In this document: one piece after another, positions 34,586 to 43,962 of the stretch | Numbering within the stretch: position 1 is the first letter of the stretch | Layout of the letters: every line of letters begins with the position of its first letter | Assembly (NCBI GenBank): GCA_016756695.1 | Contig: CP066701.1 | Coordinates: 2,446,001-2,510,000, forward strand | Origin: Heyndrickxia sporothermodurans | GTDB lineage: Bacteria; Bacillota; Bacilli; Bacillales; Bacillaceae_C | Length of the DNA stretch: 64,000 nucleotides | Direction: 5' to 3' | Made by a program: the position numbers and the translations under genes | The notes under the pieces: model-generated | Database searches by the model: none | What the model saw: the letters and a program-made list of their open reading frames with translations, nothing else | Told to the model about the DNA's origin: nothing

Positions 34586-35623
34586 ATGGCAGTAACAATA
34601 AAAGATGTAGCAAGAGTTGCTCAAGTGTCACCTTCTACGGTGTCAAGAGTCATTGCCGATAATCCGCGGATAAGTGAAGAAACAAAAAGGCGGGTACGTG
34701 AAGCAATGGACGAATTAGGATACCATCCGAATTTCCAAGCGAGAAGTTTAGTCGTGAAAAGTACGAAAACAATTGGAATCATTATGCCGAATTCAGCTAC
34801 GCAAGTGTTAGAAAACCCTTTCTTCCCGGAAGTACTGAGGGGAATCAGTTTAATAGCACGTGAAAATCGCTTTGGAATCTATTTGTCCACAGGTGCTACT
34901 CAAGAAGAAATTTTTGAAGAAGTTATTCAAATGGTTCAAGGGCGTCGAGTTGATGGAATTATCCTTCTCTATTCGAAAACGGATGATAAAATCATGAAAT
35001 ATTTACTTGATGAAGATTTTCCGTTCACTGTTATTGGAAGACCGTTTCATAATGCAGAGCGGATTACGTATGTTGATAATGACAATATATATGCCACTAA
35101 GCAAGTGACAAAATACCTTATTGATAAAGGGCATAAAAAGATTGCATTTATTGGTGTAAATACAGAAGATGTTTTTACAATTGATCGGATGGAAGGGTAT
35201 AAACAAGCGATGGAGGAAGCCGGAATCCCCATCAAGGAGGACTATGTCATCCATGAGAAATGGTTGAAGGAAAATGAAAAGGAAGCGATTATTGATTATT
35301 TTTTCAGCAAAGAACTTCCGACGGCCATTGTGTTAACGGATGATTTCCTTGCGATTAAATTAATGAGTATTGCAGAAGATTTATCGATACGTGTACCAGA
35401 AGATATTTCGCTTGTAAGCTTTAACAATATTATGCTTTGTCAGTATATGAGACCGCCATTATCATCCGTAGATATCAATATTTTTCAATTAGGATTAGAA
35501 GCCGCAAATTGTTTATTGGATAAAATAAATCATCCAGAAACTTTACCTAAGCGAATCACAATTCCGGCTAAAATGATTGAAAGAAAAACATGTGCGAAAA
35601 TTATAAAGGAACAAAACGAGTAA
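34586..35623 (+). CDS. LacI-family transcriptional regulator
   Basis: This 345-residue repressor has an N-terminal LacI helix-turn-helix (KDVARVAQVSPSTVSRVIADNPRISEETK, residues 5-33) with the hinge-helix ELGYHPNFQARSLV, then a periplasmic-binding-protein-like sensor domain (IGIIMPNS to about residue 330). It lies between the permeases and the glucosidases in the same direction, and LacI-type palindromes occur at both the operon promoter and its own upstream region. It resembles MalR-type maltose regulators of Gram-positive bacteria. Confidence 0.92.
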   Translation: MAVTIKDVARVAQVSPSTVSRVIADNPRISEETKRRVREAMDELGYHPNFQARSLVVKSTKTIGIIMPNSATQVLENPFFPEVLRGISLIARENRFGIYLSTGATQEEIFEEVIQMVQGRRVDGIILLYSKTDDKIMKYLLDEDFPFTVIGRPFHNAERITYVDNDNIYATKQVTKYLIDKGHKKIAFIGVNTEDVFTIDRMEGYKQAMEEAGIPIKEDYVIHEKWLKENEKEAIIDYFFSKELPTAIVLTDDFLAIKLMSIAEDLSIRVPEDISLVSFNNIMLCQYMRPPLSSVDINIFQLGLEAANCLLDKINHPETLPKRITIPAKMIERKTCAKIIKEQNE

Positions 35624-35639
35624 AGGTTGTGGGTAGCAA

Positions 35640-37325
35640 ATGGAAAAAAGCTGGTGGAAAGAAAGTGTCGTTTATCAAATTTATCCGCGAAGCTTTAATG
35701 ACTCGAATGGCGATGGAATCGGTGATCTAAAAGGGATAACAAATAAACTGGATTATTTAAAAGAATTAGGAATCGATGTCATCTGGCTTTCTCCTGTATA
35801 TCAATCCCCTAACGATGACAATGGATATGATATTAGTGATTATCGAGCAATTATGGATGAATTTGGAACAATGGCTGATTTTGATGAATTACTGAGTGAA
35901 ATGCATCAACGTGGAATGAAATTAATGATGGATTTAGTTGTTAATCATACGTCCGATGAACATGAATGGTTTAAACAAGCAAGAAGTTCTAAAGACAATC
36001 CATATCGAGATTATTATTATTGGAGACCGGGAAAAAACGGTCAGGAACCGAATAACTGGGAATCCGTCTTTAGTGGATCAGCGTGGGAGTATGACGAAAA
36101 AACAGAAGAATATTACCTTCATCTTTTTAGTAAAAAACAACCTGATTTAAATTGGGAAAACCGTAAAGTTCGTGAAGAAGTATATGAAACTATGAAATTT
36201 TGGCTAGATAAAGGCATTGATGGATTTAGAATGGACGTTATCAACTTTATTTCAAAAGTACCCGGATTACCGAATGGTGAAAAAATACTAGGGAAGAAAT
36301 ATGTCTCAGGTGCTAATTTTTATATGAATGGACCGAAAATTCATGAATATTTACAGGAAATGAATCAGGAAGTCCTTGCAAAATATGACATAATGACAGT
36401 CGGTGAAATGCCTGGTGTAGATGTTGAGATGGCAAAACAATACACGGGGGAAAACCGTAATGAGTTAAATATGGTGTTTCAATTTGAACATGTCGACTTA
36501 GATTCGGGACCTAAAGGAAAATGGGATTTAAAAGATCTGAATTTCCACGATTTTAAAGCCTCATTTACTAAATGGCAAAAAGGTTTAGAAGGTGTTGGCT
36601 GGAATAGTCTTTATTTAAACAATCATGATCAACCAAGAATGGTATCAAGATTTGGTGATGATAAAGAGTATTGGAAAGAATCGGCAAAAATGCTTGCAAC
36701 TTTTCTTCATTTTCTACAAGGGACGCCATATATTTATCAAGGTGAAGAGCTTGGAATGACGAATGTTCGCTTTGACTCCATTGATGACTATAAAGATATC
36801 GAGATTTTGAATATGTATAAAGAAAAAATAGGTGAAAGCGATAGTGATCATCAGCAGATTATGGAATCCATCTATGTGAAGGGGAGAGATAATGCAAGAA
36901 CTCCTATGCAATGGAATGACGAGAATCATGGAGGGTTTACATCTGGAACACCATGGATAAAAGTAAATCCAAACTATAAGGAAATTAATGCAAAGCAGCA
37001 GCTAACGGATGAGGATTCGATTTTTCACTATTACAAAAAGCTTATTCAACTAAGAAAACAACATGACATCATCGTGTACGGTACATATGATTTAATCTTA
37101 CCGGATCATAATGAAATCTTTGCCTATACCCGTACATTAGGTGAAGAAAAGTTGTTGATTATATTAAACTTTTCTAAAGAAAATAGTTTTTTTGAACTTC
37201 CTAAGGAAATTCAGTTTAGTAATAAAGAGCTACTAATCTCGAATTATGAAGTGAATCCTGCTGACTCAATCGAAAAAATTACATTATTACCTTTTGAAGC
37301 AAGAGTATATAAATTATTCATTTAA
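35640..37325 (+). CDS. GH13 oligo-1,6-glucosidase (isomaltase type)
   Basis: This 561-residue cytoplasmic glycoside hydrolase family 13 enzyme has the conserved regions LMMDLVVNHTS, GIDGFRMDVINF (nucleophile Asp199), TVGEMPG (acid/base Glu) and YLNNHDQPRMVSRFG (transition-state Asp). The residue after the nucleophile is Val200, which in this subfamily marks alpha-1,6 specificity (yeast isomaltase and Bacillus oligo-1,6-glucosidase). It starts 17 bp after the LacI gene and is 47% or so similar by eye to the next enzyme. It would release glucose from imported isomalto-oligosaccharides. Confidence 0.92.
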   Translation: MEKSWWKESVVYQIYPRSFNDSNGDGIGDLKGITNKLDYLKELGIDVIWLSPVYQSPNDDNGYDISDYRAIMDEFGTMADFDELLSEMHQRGMKLMMDLVVNHTSDEHEWFKQARSSKDNPYRDYYYWRPGKNGQEPNNWESVFSGSAWEYDEKTEEYYLHLFSKKQPDLNWENRKVREEVYETMKFWLDKGIDGFRMDVINFISKVPGLPNGEKILGKKYVSGANFYMNGPKIHEYLQEMNQEVLAKYDIMTVGEMPGVDVEMAKQYTGENRNELNMVFQFEHVDLDSGPKGKWDLKDLNFHDFKASFTKWQKGLEGVGWNSLYLNNHDQPRMVSRFGDDKEYWKESAKMLATFLHFLQGTPYIYQGEELGMTNVRFDSIDDYKDIEILNMYKEKIGESDSDHQQIMESIYVKGRDNARTPMQWNDENHGGFTSGTPWIKVNPNYKEINAKQQLTDEDSIFHYYKKLIQLRKQHDIIVYGTYDLILPDHNEIFAYTRTLGEEKLLIILNFSKENSFFELPKEIQFSNKELLISNYEVNPADSIEKITLLPFEARVYKLFI

Positions 37326-37377
37326 AAATGCTTCGGTTTACACCTTATGGTGAAAAAAGAAAAGCGAGGAAATGGTT

Positions 37378-39039
37378 ATGAAGCAAACATGGTGGAAAGA
37401 AGCAATTGCCTACCAGATATATCCAAGGAGTTTCAAAGACTCAAATGGCGATGGAATCGGTGACTTAAACGGGATTATTTCAAAATTAGATTATTTGAAG
37501 GAATTAGGAATTGATGTCATATGGATCTGTCCAATGTATAAATCACCGAATGATGATAATGGCTATGATATTAGTGATTATCAGGACATCATGGATGAGT
37601 TTGGGACCATGGCGGATTTTGACTTATTGTTAGAGGAAGTCCACAAACGTGACATGAAATTAATCATCGATTTAGTTATTAATCATACAAGCGACGAACA
37701 TCCTTGGTTTATCGAATCAAGATCTTCACGAAATAACCCGAAGCGTGATTGGTATATTTGGCGTGATGGGAAGAACGGGAAAGAACCGAACAATTGGGAA
37801 AGTATTTTCGGAGGTTCTGCTTGGAAGTATGATGAGAAGACAGACCAATATTTTCTCCATATTTTTTCTACAAAACAACCCGACTTAAATTGGGAAAATA
37901 AAGACGTGAGAAATGCACTTTATGAGATGATTAATTGGTGGTTAGATAAGGGAATTGACGGATTTCGGGTGGATGCGATTAGTCATATTAAAAAAGAAGA
38001 AGGTCTTCAAGATATGCCTAATCCAAAAGGACTACAGTATGTTCCATCCTTTGATAAACATATGAATGTTAAGGGGATTCAACCGTTATTAGAAGAATTA
38101 AAAAGAGAAACCTTTTCCAAATATGATATTATGACCGTCGGAGAAGCGAATGGTGTTGGGATAGATGAAGCCGATGGATGGGTAGGGGAAGACAATGGGA
38201 AATTTAATATGGTCTTCCAATTTGAACACCTTGGTTTATGGGATGCTGAAAGTAAAACAGATATTGATATTGTAGAGTTAAAAAAGGTTTTAAGCAGATG
38301 GCAAAAGGGGCTTGAAAACAATGGTTGGAATGCATTGTTTATTGAAAACCATGATAAGGCACGTGTCGTCTCAACATGGGGGAACGACGGAAAGTATTGG
38401 TATGAAAGTGCGACAGCTTTAGGTGCCATGTACTTTCTAATGCAAGGCACACCATTTATTTATCAAGGACAGGAAATTGGTATGACAAATGTAAACTATG
38501 CAACGATTGATGAATATGATGATGTCGCCACGAAGAATTTGTATAAAATTCGATCCGAAGCGGGTATCCCCCATGAGAAAATCATGAAAGTCATTTGGGC
38601 ATCTAGTCGAGATAATTCCAGGACGCCGATGCAATGGTCGGATGATATCCATGCCGGGTTTACAACAGGTACACCATGGATCGGAGTAAATCCAAATTAT
38701 CGTGAAATAAATGTAGAAAAACAACAAAAGGATCCACATTCTGTCTATCATTTTTATAAAAAAATGATTGCTTTAAAGAAAGAAAATAAAATTTTTACGT
38801 ATGGTACTTATGATTTAATATTAGAAAACGATCCGCAGATTTTTGCTTATACAAGGACATTAAGTAATAAAAGAGTGCTTGTATTGACTAATTTATCAGA
38901 TCAGTCTGTAAAATATGTTCACGATAATATCTTATTAAAATATGACAATTTGATTTTAAATAACTATGAAGTAGAGAAACATGAAATAACAAATCAATGT
39001 TTATTAAAACCATATGAAGCAAGGGTTTATTGGATCTAA
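37378..39039 (+). CDS. GH13 alpha-glucosidase (alpha-1,4 type)
   Basis: This 553-residue GH13 enzyme has LIIDLVINHTS, GIDGFRVDAISHI (nucleophile Asp199), TVGEANGV and FIENHDKARVVSTWG. The residue after the nucleophile is Ala200, as in alpha-1,4-acting family members, unlike the Val of its neighbour. The ATG at 37378 is preferred because GCGAGG lies 8 bases upstream, whereas the ATG at 37372 is too close. Together the two enzymes would cover both alpha-1,6 and alpha-1,4 linkages. A strong terminator follows. Confidence 0.9.
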   Translation: MKQTWWKEAIAYQIYPRSFKDSNGDGIGDLNGIISKLDYLKELGIDVIWICPMYKSPNDDNGYDISDYQDIMDEFGTMADFDLLLEEVHKRDMKLIIDLVINHTSDEHPWFIESRSSRNNPKRDWYIWRDGKNGKEPNNWESIFGGSAWKYDEKTDQYFLHIFSTKQPDLNWENKDVRNALYEMINWWLDKGIDGFRVDAISHIKKEEGLQDMPNPKGLQYVPSFDKHMNVKGIQPLLEELKRETFSKYDIMTVGEANGVGIDEADGWVGEDNGKFNMVFQFEHLGLWDAESKTDIDIVELKKVLSRWQKGLENNGWNALFIENHDKARVVSTWGNDGKYWYESATALGAMYFLMQGTPFIYQGQEIGMTNVNYATIDEYDDVATKNLYKIRSEAGIPHEKIMKVIWASSRDNSRTPMQWSDDIHAGFTTGTPWIGVNPNYREINVEKQQKDPHSVYHFYKKMIALKKENKIFTYGTYDLILENDPQIFAYTRTLSNKRVLVLTNLSDQSVKYVHDNILLKYDNLILNNYEVEKHEITNQCLLKPYEARVYWI

Positions 39040-39041
39040 CA

Positions 39042-39079
39042 AAACAATGGACTTTCCATAATTGGAAAGTCCATTGTTT
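39042..39079. terminator. Bidirectional terminator between glucosidase and speD
   Basis: A perfect 16-bp stem (AAACAATGGACTTTCC, 39042-39057, with its complement at 39064-39079) lies between convergent genes. It touches the speD stop codon. Confidence 0.92.
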
Positions 39080-39896
39080 ACTTTTCACTTTCCGAAATAT
39101 TCCTGCCATAAAATATTTCATCCATTTCCTTTTTCAATCTTTCGGTTATTTTCTCTTCTTCTCCTTCAGCAAGTTCATCCTTTGTATACCCGAATAGATA
39201 ATTATTTAAATCGAATTTTTTGATCTTACATTTTGTGTGAAAAATATGCTCCGGATAAACGTTCACATCTATCATATCGTAATTTTTTTTGATGCTGTCT
39301 GGAATGTAATTTTGGATAGAGCTTATGTCATGATCAATAAATAATTTCTGTCCTTTTTTGTTTCTAGTAAATCCTCTTACGCGGTAATCTATAGTCATTA
39401 TATCTGTATCAAAGGAATGTATAAGGTGATTGAGAGCTTTAAGCGGAGAAATTTCTCCACAGGTGGATACATCAATATCCGCACGAAACGTACTAATTCC
39501 TTCATCTGGGTGATATTCTGGGTACGTATGTACAGTAATATGGCTTTTATCTAATTGTAATACAACTGATCCTGGAAGTGGCCCGGGAGACTCACTATAT
39601 GATTCAGTAGGAACTTCGACAACAGGTCCTTCAGAAACTAGTAAGGTTACACTTGCTCCTTGGGGGATAAAATCTTGTTTTGCTGTGTTTAATACATGGG
39701 CACCGATGATATCTGATACATCATTTAAAATCGTCGTTAATCTGTCCGCGTTATATTGTTCATCGATATACTCAATATATGTTTCTCGTTCTTCCTTCGT
39801 TTTTGTAAAGCAAATATCATACATGTTAAAGCTTAAGGATTTCGTAAGATTATTGAAACCATGTAGTTCAATCCGCTGTTCAGATGTAAGTTTCAT
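39078..39896 (-). CDS. speD: S-adenosylmethionine decarboxylase, long (E. coli-type) SpeD
   Basis: This 272-residue proenzyme self-cleaves to a pyruvoyl enzyme that supplies decarboxylated SAM for spermidine synthesis. The cleavage site Lys-Ser lies in [16 protein letters not shown] near residue 110, followed by [20 protein letters not shown]. The length and C-terminal region are those of the E. coli-type form rather than the approximately 126-residue form of B. subtilis. The ATG at 39896 follows AGAAGGGGG; an upstream in-frame ATG at 39920 is inside the ribosome binding site. No speE gene is adjacent. Confidence 0.93.
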   Translation of the reverse strand: MKLTSEQRIELHGFNNLTKSLSFNMYDICFTKTKEERETYIEYIDEQYNADRLTTILNDVSDIIGAHVLNTAKQDFIPQGASVTLLVSEGPVVEVPTESYSESPGPLPGSVVLQLDKSHITVHTYPEYHPDEGISTFRADIDVSTCGEISPLKALNHLIHSFDTDIMTIDYRVRGFTRNKKGQKLFIDHDISSIQNYIPDSIKKNYDMIDVNVYPEHIFHTKCKIKKFDLNNYLFGYTKDELAEGEEEKITERLKKEMDEIFYGRNISESEK

Positions 39897-40229
39897 ATAG
39901 AATTCGCCCCCTTCTTCCATTTGTTTACCCTATTTTTATTATTCCACGCAATTTTTAGATGATACTTATAAAGTAGGATAAATAAATGAAATAATAAAAG
40001 GATTTCGGTTAACAAGGGGTAAGGATAACAGTTATATAAAGATGAGGTGGGCATAAAGACTGGAGTATTTCGAATAAAAGGAGAAAGTGGTGGCTAACAA
40101 GCATAGAAAGTGCTATAATGAAAATTGATCGATTTGTATTTGTGAGATAAGTATAATTATCTATATTAACATTAACACAAATAAAGAGCGATGTCAACTA
40201 TTTTAGATTTTTTTTTCAGGAGGTTTCTT
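39897..40229. other. Divergent intergenic region between speD and helD
   Basis: No ORF is supported in these 333 bases. A TATAAT box at 40114-40119 is a plausible -10 element for helD, without a convincing -35 element. No riboswitch-like structure was recognised. Confidence 0.4.
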
Positions 40230-42533
40230 ATGACAATTCAAGACAACGAATGGTTACAAGAACAACAAAGGGTAGATGACACAGTTAGAAAGGTGAAAGA
40301 TAAGAAGAAATCTTTAGTATCCCAAGTGAAAACTGTGAAAGAGGAAGCGGATGAGATTAAGCAGAACTTTTGGGAAGATGTCACAGTTAACCTTGACGAA
40401 CCGGATGATGTTATTGAAACCTTTACAAGTATAAAGCAACAGGCAGAACTTCTTTCAGAACGTGAACGAAGTTATCGACATGTAGAAGAAAATATTTCTA
40501 TTCTTAATAAGCTTGAATACTCGCCTTATTTTGCACGTGTGGATTTCAAAGAACAAGGTGAAGAAAAAGAAAATATTTATATTGGCATAGCATCTTTTCT
40601 TGATGGTGATGATTATCTCGTTTATGATTGGCGGGCGCCGATTTCAAGTATTTATTATGATGGAAGCCCAGGACCTGTTTCTTATGAAACCCCGGAAGGT
40701 CCTCGTCAAGGTGAAATGTTATTAAAACGACAATTTATCATAAAAGATGGACAGATCGAGTCAATATTCGATACAGGGGTAACGATTGGCGATGAAATGC
40801 TTCAAGAAGTGCTCGGAAATAGAGCGGATACGCATATGAAAAACATCGTTGCGACCATTCAAAAAGAGCAAAATAAAATAATCCGTGATATTAAAAGCCG
40901 TTTATTATTTGTCCAAGGTGCAGCAGGAAGTGGAAAAACGTCCGCGGCATTGCAAAGAATCGCCTATCTCCTATATCGTTTTCGTGATTCGCTTCATTCA
41001 GATCAAATTATCCTTTTTTCACCTAACCGTTTGTTTAATCAATATATTTCAAAGGTACTTCCAGAGCTTGGTGAAAATAATATGGAACAAACAACGTTTT
41101 TAGAATTTGCACAATCGAGAATTCCAGACCTAACAGTTGAAAGCTTATTCGAACAATTTGAAACAAGTTTAAACGCGGCAGATAATCACTATAGAACTAA
41201 GGCGATTCGATTAAAGAATGATTTGTCCTTTGTTCATGCGATCACTGATTATGTGGACAATTTAGCTACTTCTGGTTTGTTTTTTAAAGACATCAGCTTC
41301 CGTGGGAAGATACTCATATCAAAGGAGGAAATTTCCAATCTCTTTTATTCTTATGATCGTTCCTATTCCCTACCAAACCGTTTCCCGCTTATTCAGAAGG
41401 AATTATTAACAAGATTGAAAGAAATCGCTAGGGAGGAAGAAAAGAAACAGTGGGTAGAAGAGGAAATGGAGTTATTAGATAGGGAAGATTATTTAAAGGC
41501 ATTTCAGCATTCTCAAAAAGGGGAAGATGACTTCAATTCTTTCGATCAAGAAAAGGAGTTTTTAGCTAAACAAATTGTAAATAATTATTTCAAAAAAATA
41601 CGGGCGGGAATAAAAAGGAATCGTTTTTTTCACCGTAAAGCTCAGTATGTAGATTTTTTAAAAAAGGTTCCGGAATTACTTACTCTTAAAAATTATGATA
41701 TCCATGCAAATGATTGGGCGGAAATTCAAAGAAGTACGATCAAATCACTAAATGGAAAAAATATCCAAATGGAAGATACTGTTCCTTACATGTATTTATA
41801 CGATTTAATTGTCGGAAGAAAAAGTGAAACTTCAATGAAATATGTGTTTATCGACGAGATTCAAGATTACACACCTGCACAACTTGCCTATATGAAATTT
41901 ATGTTTCCGTATAGTAAGTTCACGATGCTTGGTGACATCAATCAATCGATTTTCAATAACGGAAGTGATTCTCCGATACAAACATCGATGAAAATATTCG
42001 GTGAGGAAAAAGCTGAGATTATTCGTTTGACGAAAAGCTATCGATCAACAGCTGCGATTACAGCATTTACTAAAGCGATTTTACCGGATGGGGAGGCAAT
42101 TGAGCTATTTGAGAGGGAAGGTGAACTCCCATCTATTGTAATTGAGGGTACATTTGAAGACCTTATGGATCAAATTGCTAGGCAAGTTGAAAGATTAGCG
42201 TTGCAATCAAGTTCTATTGCCATTATCGGTAAGACGATGCAAGATTGTGAGCAAGCATATCATCAGTTAAAGGACAAAATAGACATCTCATTAATCGGCT
42301 TGAAAAATCAAGAATTAGCAGAAGGCCCGATCATTCTTCCATCCTACTTAGCAAAAGGATTGGAATTCGACAGTGTGATCGTCTTAAATGCATCAGACGA
42401 TAAATACAACGACGAATCAGAACGTACCTTGCTCTACACAATTTGCACAAGAGCCATGCACCACCTCATCATCACCAGCCTATACCAACCATCACACCTT
42501 TTCGATAGGGTTCCTAAAAAATTATATAAATAA
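40230..42533 (+). CDS. helD: HelD-type RNA polymerase-recycling ATPase (UvrD-like)
   Basis: This 767-residue superfamily 1 helicase-like ATPase has a long N-terminal coiled coil (about 1-100) that enters the RNA polymerase secondary channel in HelD proteins. Walker A GAAGSGKT is at 230-237, Walker B VFIDEIQDYTPAQLAYM follows, and motif LTKSYRSTAAI and the late YLAKGLEFDSVIVLNASD belong to the UvrD core. The ATG at 40230 follows CAGGAGGT; the longer frame back to 40191 is not needed. HelD removes stalled RNA polymerase from DNA. A terminator follows directly. Confidence 0.9.
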   Translation: MTIQDNEWLQEQQRVDDTVRKVKDKKKSLVSQVKTVKEEADEIKQNFWEDVTVNLDEPDDVIETFTSIKQQAELLSERERSYRHVEENISILNKLEYSPYFARVDFKEQGEEKENIYIGIASFLDGDDYLVYDWRAPISSIYYDGSPGPVSYETPEGPRQGEMLLKRQFIIKDGQIESIFDTGVTIGDEMLQEVLGNRADTHMKNIVATIQKEQNKIIRDIKSRLLFVQGAAGSGKTSAALQRIAYLLYRFRDSLHSDQIILFSPNRLFNQYISKVLPELGENNMEQTTFLEFAQSRIPDLTVESLFEQFETSLNAADNHYRTKAIRLKNDLSFVHAITDYVDNLATSGLFFKDISFRGKILISKEEISNLFYSYDRSYSLPNRFPLIQKELLTRLKEIAREEEKKQWVEEEMELLDREDYLKAFQHSQKGEDDFNSFDQEKEFLAKQIVNNYFKKIRAGIKRNRFFHRKAQYVDFLKKVPELLTLKNYDIHANDWAEIQRSTIKSLNGKNIQMEDTVPYMYLYDLIVGRKSETSMKYVFIDEIQDYTPAQLAYMKFMFPYSKFTMLGDINQSIFNNGSDSPIQTSMKIFGEEKAEIIRLTKSYRSTAAITAFTKAILPDGEAIELFEREGELPSIVIEGTFEDLMDQIARQVERLALQSSSIAIIGKTMQDCEQAYHQLKDKIDISLIGLKNQELAEGPIILPSYLAKGLEFDSVIVLNASDDKYNDESERTLLYTICTRAMHHLIITSLYQPSHLFDRVPKKLYK

Positions 42534-42540
42534 GAATATC

Positions 42541-42577
42541 AACTCAAGCATACACACGCGTATGCTTGAGTTTTTTA
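42541..42577 (+). terminator. Rho-independent terminator after helD
   Basis: AACTCAAGCATAC (42541-42553) pairs with GTATGCTTGAGTT (42560-42572) and ends in a T run. Confidence 0.92.
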
Positions 42578-42621
42578 CTTTTTAATCCATGTTAAAGTAC
42601 AATCTTAGTCCTTACACAAAG

Positions 42622-42756
42622 TAGATTGGAGCGGAAGGGTGCGAGACTCCTGCGGGAAAAACGGTAAACGGGAGACCCCACAGCGAGGTACGAGCGAGGA
42701 GGCTCCCGAACCGCCCGCGGAAAGCGAGCACCCTGCAGCGGAAATCTACGTCCATG
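42622..42756. repeat. GC-rich dispersed Bacillus-type repeat (copy B)
   Basis: This block shares with the reverse complement of 4110-4245 the ordered elements GATTGGAG, GACTCCTGCGGG, GAGACCCCACA, GAGGAGGCTC and CCTGCAG. It is markedly GC-richer than the neighbours and non-coding. Confidence 0.75.
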
Positions 42757-42899
42757 TCTAGCACAAAGTAACTAATTTTAGCATTATATATGAAAAGAAT
42801 TCAGAAAAATAAAATGTTTCACGAATGGATTGTTCTTTCAGCCATTTGAGTTTAAGATTAGAAGGTGCAAAAAATTACTTTTAAGAGGAGTTGATATAT

Positions 42900-42977
42900 T
42901 TGGATAACCCAAATGGTCCTGAGCCAATAGAATATGAGGAAGTCAATATATCAACATTCTTGTTGAAGGTAAGATGA
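42900..42977 (+). CDS. Candidate leader peptide upstream of corA
   Basis: A 25-codon ORF starts at TTG 42900, nine bases after AAGAGGAG, and stops at 42975-42977, 29 bp before the corA start. The first half is rich in Pro and acidic residues (MDNPNGPEPIEYEEV); the second half is hydrophobic and basic (STFLLKVR). Acidic and proline-rich nascent N-termini destabilise ribosomes at low magnesium, as shown for the MgtL leader of enterobacteria. Its 3' half overlaps the alternative hairpins at 42935-42999. No homologue was recalled; the assignment is by position, ribosome binding site and composition. Confidence 0.6.
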   Translation: MDNPNGPEPIEYEEVNISTFLLKVR

Positions 42978-42999
42978 CTTCCTCGTCACCAAGAGGAGG
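42935..42999 (+). promoter_or_regulatory. Mutually exclusive hairpins masking or freeing the corA Shine-Dalgarno
   Basis: Hairpin A pairs GAGGAAGTCA (42936-42945) with TGACTTCCTC (42975-42984), with a small TCAAC/GTTGA stem in its loop. Hairpin B pairs CTTCCTC (42978-42984) with GAGGAGG (42993-42999), the corA Shine-Dalgarno, with one G-U wobble. Both need the same CTTCCTC arm, so forming A frees the corA ribosome binding site and forming B hides it. Translation of the leader to its stop would prevent A. This is the geometry of a translational attenuator. Confidence 0.6.
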
Positions 43000-43006
43000 T
43001 TAGATG

Positions 43007-43954
43007 ATGTTAGAAATCTACAAAACAAATGAAATGAACAAGCTAGAAGCAGTATCTGAAATCACAAAAGGATGCTGGATTAACTTAGTTTCACCAAATG
43101 AAGAAGAAATTCAATACGTGGCAAATCATGCTTATGTACCAGTCGATTTCATTAGGGATGCACTAGATGATGAAGAACGATCTCGGATTGAAAAAGAAGA
43201 AGGAGATGTCTTTATTATCATTGATTACCCGTATATTTTGAAAGACGAATCAGGATATTCCGTCTATGAAACTTTGCCACTTGGAATTATTTTAACAAAC
43301 GAGTGTATTATCACGATTTCACTTAAAGATGCCCAAGTACTGATGGATTTTAAAAATAACAAAATTAAAGGTTTTTATACGTATAAAAAAACACGATTTG
43401 CCTTACAAATCCTATTTGTTATTTCATCCTATTATTTACGCTATTTAAAGCAAATCAACAAAAAAACCGACGATGTTGAACGGGAATTACATCAAACATC
43501 GATGAAAAACAAGGAATTGTATTCCTTACTTGCATTAGAAAAAAGTTTAGTTTATTTTACAACATCATTGAAATCAAATAAAATGGTGCTCGATAAAATT
43601 CTCCGTATTAATTATATAAAAATGTATGAAGAAGATAAGGACTTATTAGAAGATGTAATTATCGAGAATACACAGGCGATTGAAATGGCAGCAACGTACA
43701 GTTCAATTTTAAGCAGTATGATGAATGCTTTCGCTTCCATCATTTCAAATAATTTGAACGTAGTCATGAAATTTTTAACCTCGATTACAATTATTCTATC
43801 TTTTCCAACAATGGTTGCTAGTTTTTTAGGTATGAATGTCCATTTACCATTTCATTTAGAAGAATATCCACATGCGTTTTTAACAGCAATTATTTTTGCC
43901 ATCTTTTTAGCAAGTTTAACTGCATTCATTTTTTGGAAAAAGAAATATTTTTGA
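43007..43954 (+). CDS. corA: CorA-family magnesium/divalent cation channel
   Basis: This 315-residue protein has a large cytoplasmic N-terminal domain, a long charged helix (about 140-220) and two C-terminal membrane helices. The signature GMN occurs as LGMNVHLPFHLEEYPHAF between them, forming the channel mouth. The ATG at 43007 is 7 bases after GGAGGT; 43004 is the alternative. It is preceded by a candidate leader peptide and switching hairpins. CorA channels normally import Mg2+; export or Co2+/Ni2+ transport cannot be excluded. Confidence 0.9.
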   Translation: MLEIYKTNEMNKLEAVSEITKGCWINLVSPNEEEIQYVANHAYVPVDFIRDALDDEERSRIEKEEGDVFIIIDYPYILKDESGYSVYETLPLGIILTNECIITISLKDAQVLMDFKNNKIKGFYTYKKTRFALQILFVISSYYLRYLKQINKKTDDVERELHQTSMKNKELYSLLALEKSLVYFTTSLKSNKMVLDKILRINYIKMYEEDKDLLEDVIIENTQAIEMAATYSSILSSMMNAFASIISNNLNVVMKFLTSITIILSFPTMVASFLGMNVHLPFHLEEYPHAFLTAIIFAIFLASLTAFIFWKKKYF

Positions 43955-43962
43955 AATAAGAA

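Noticed and set aside
42857-43007. M-box magnesium riboswitch upstream of corA
   Set aside because: The leader is too short and lacks recognisable M-box helices; the leader peptide and alternating hairpins explain it better.
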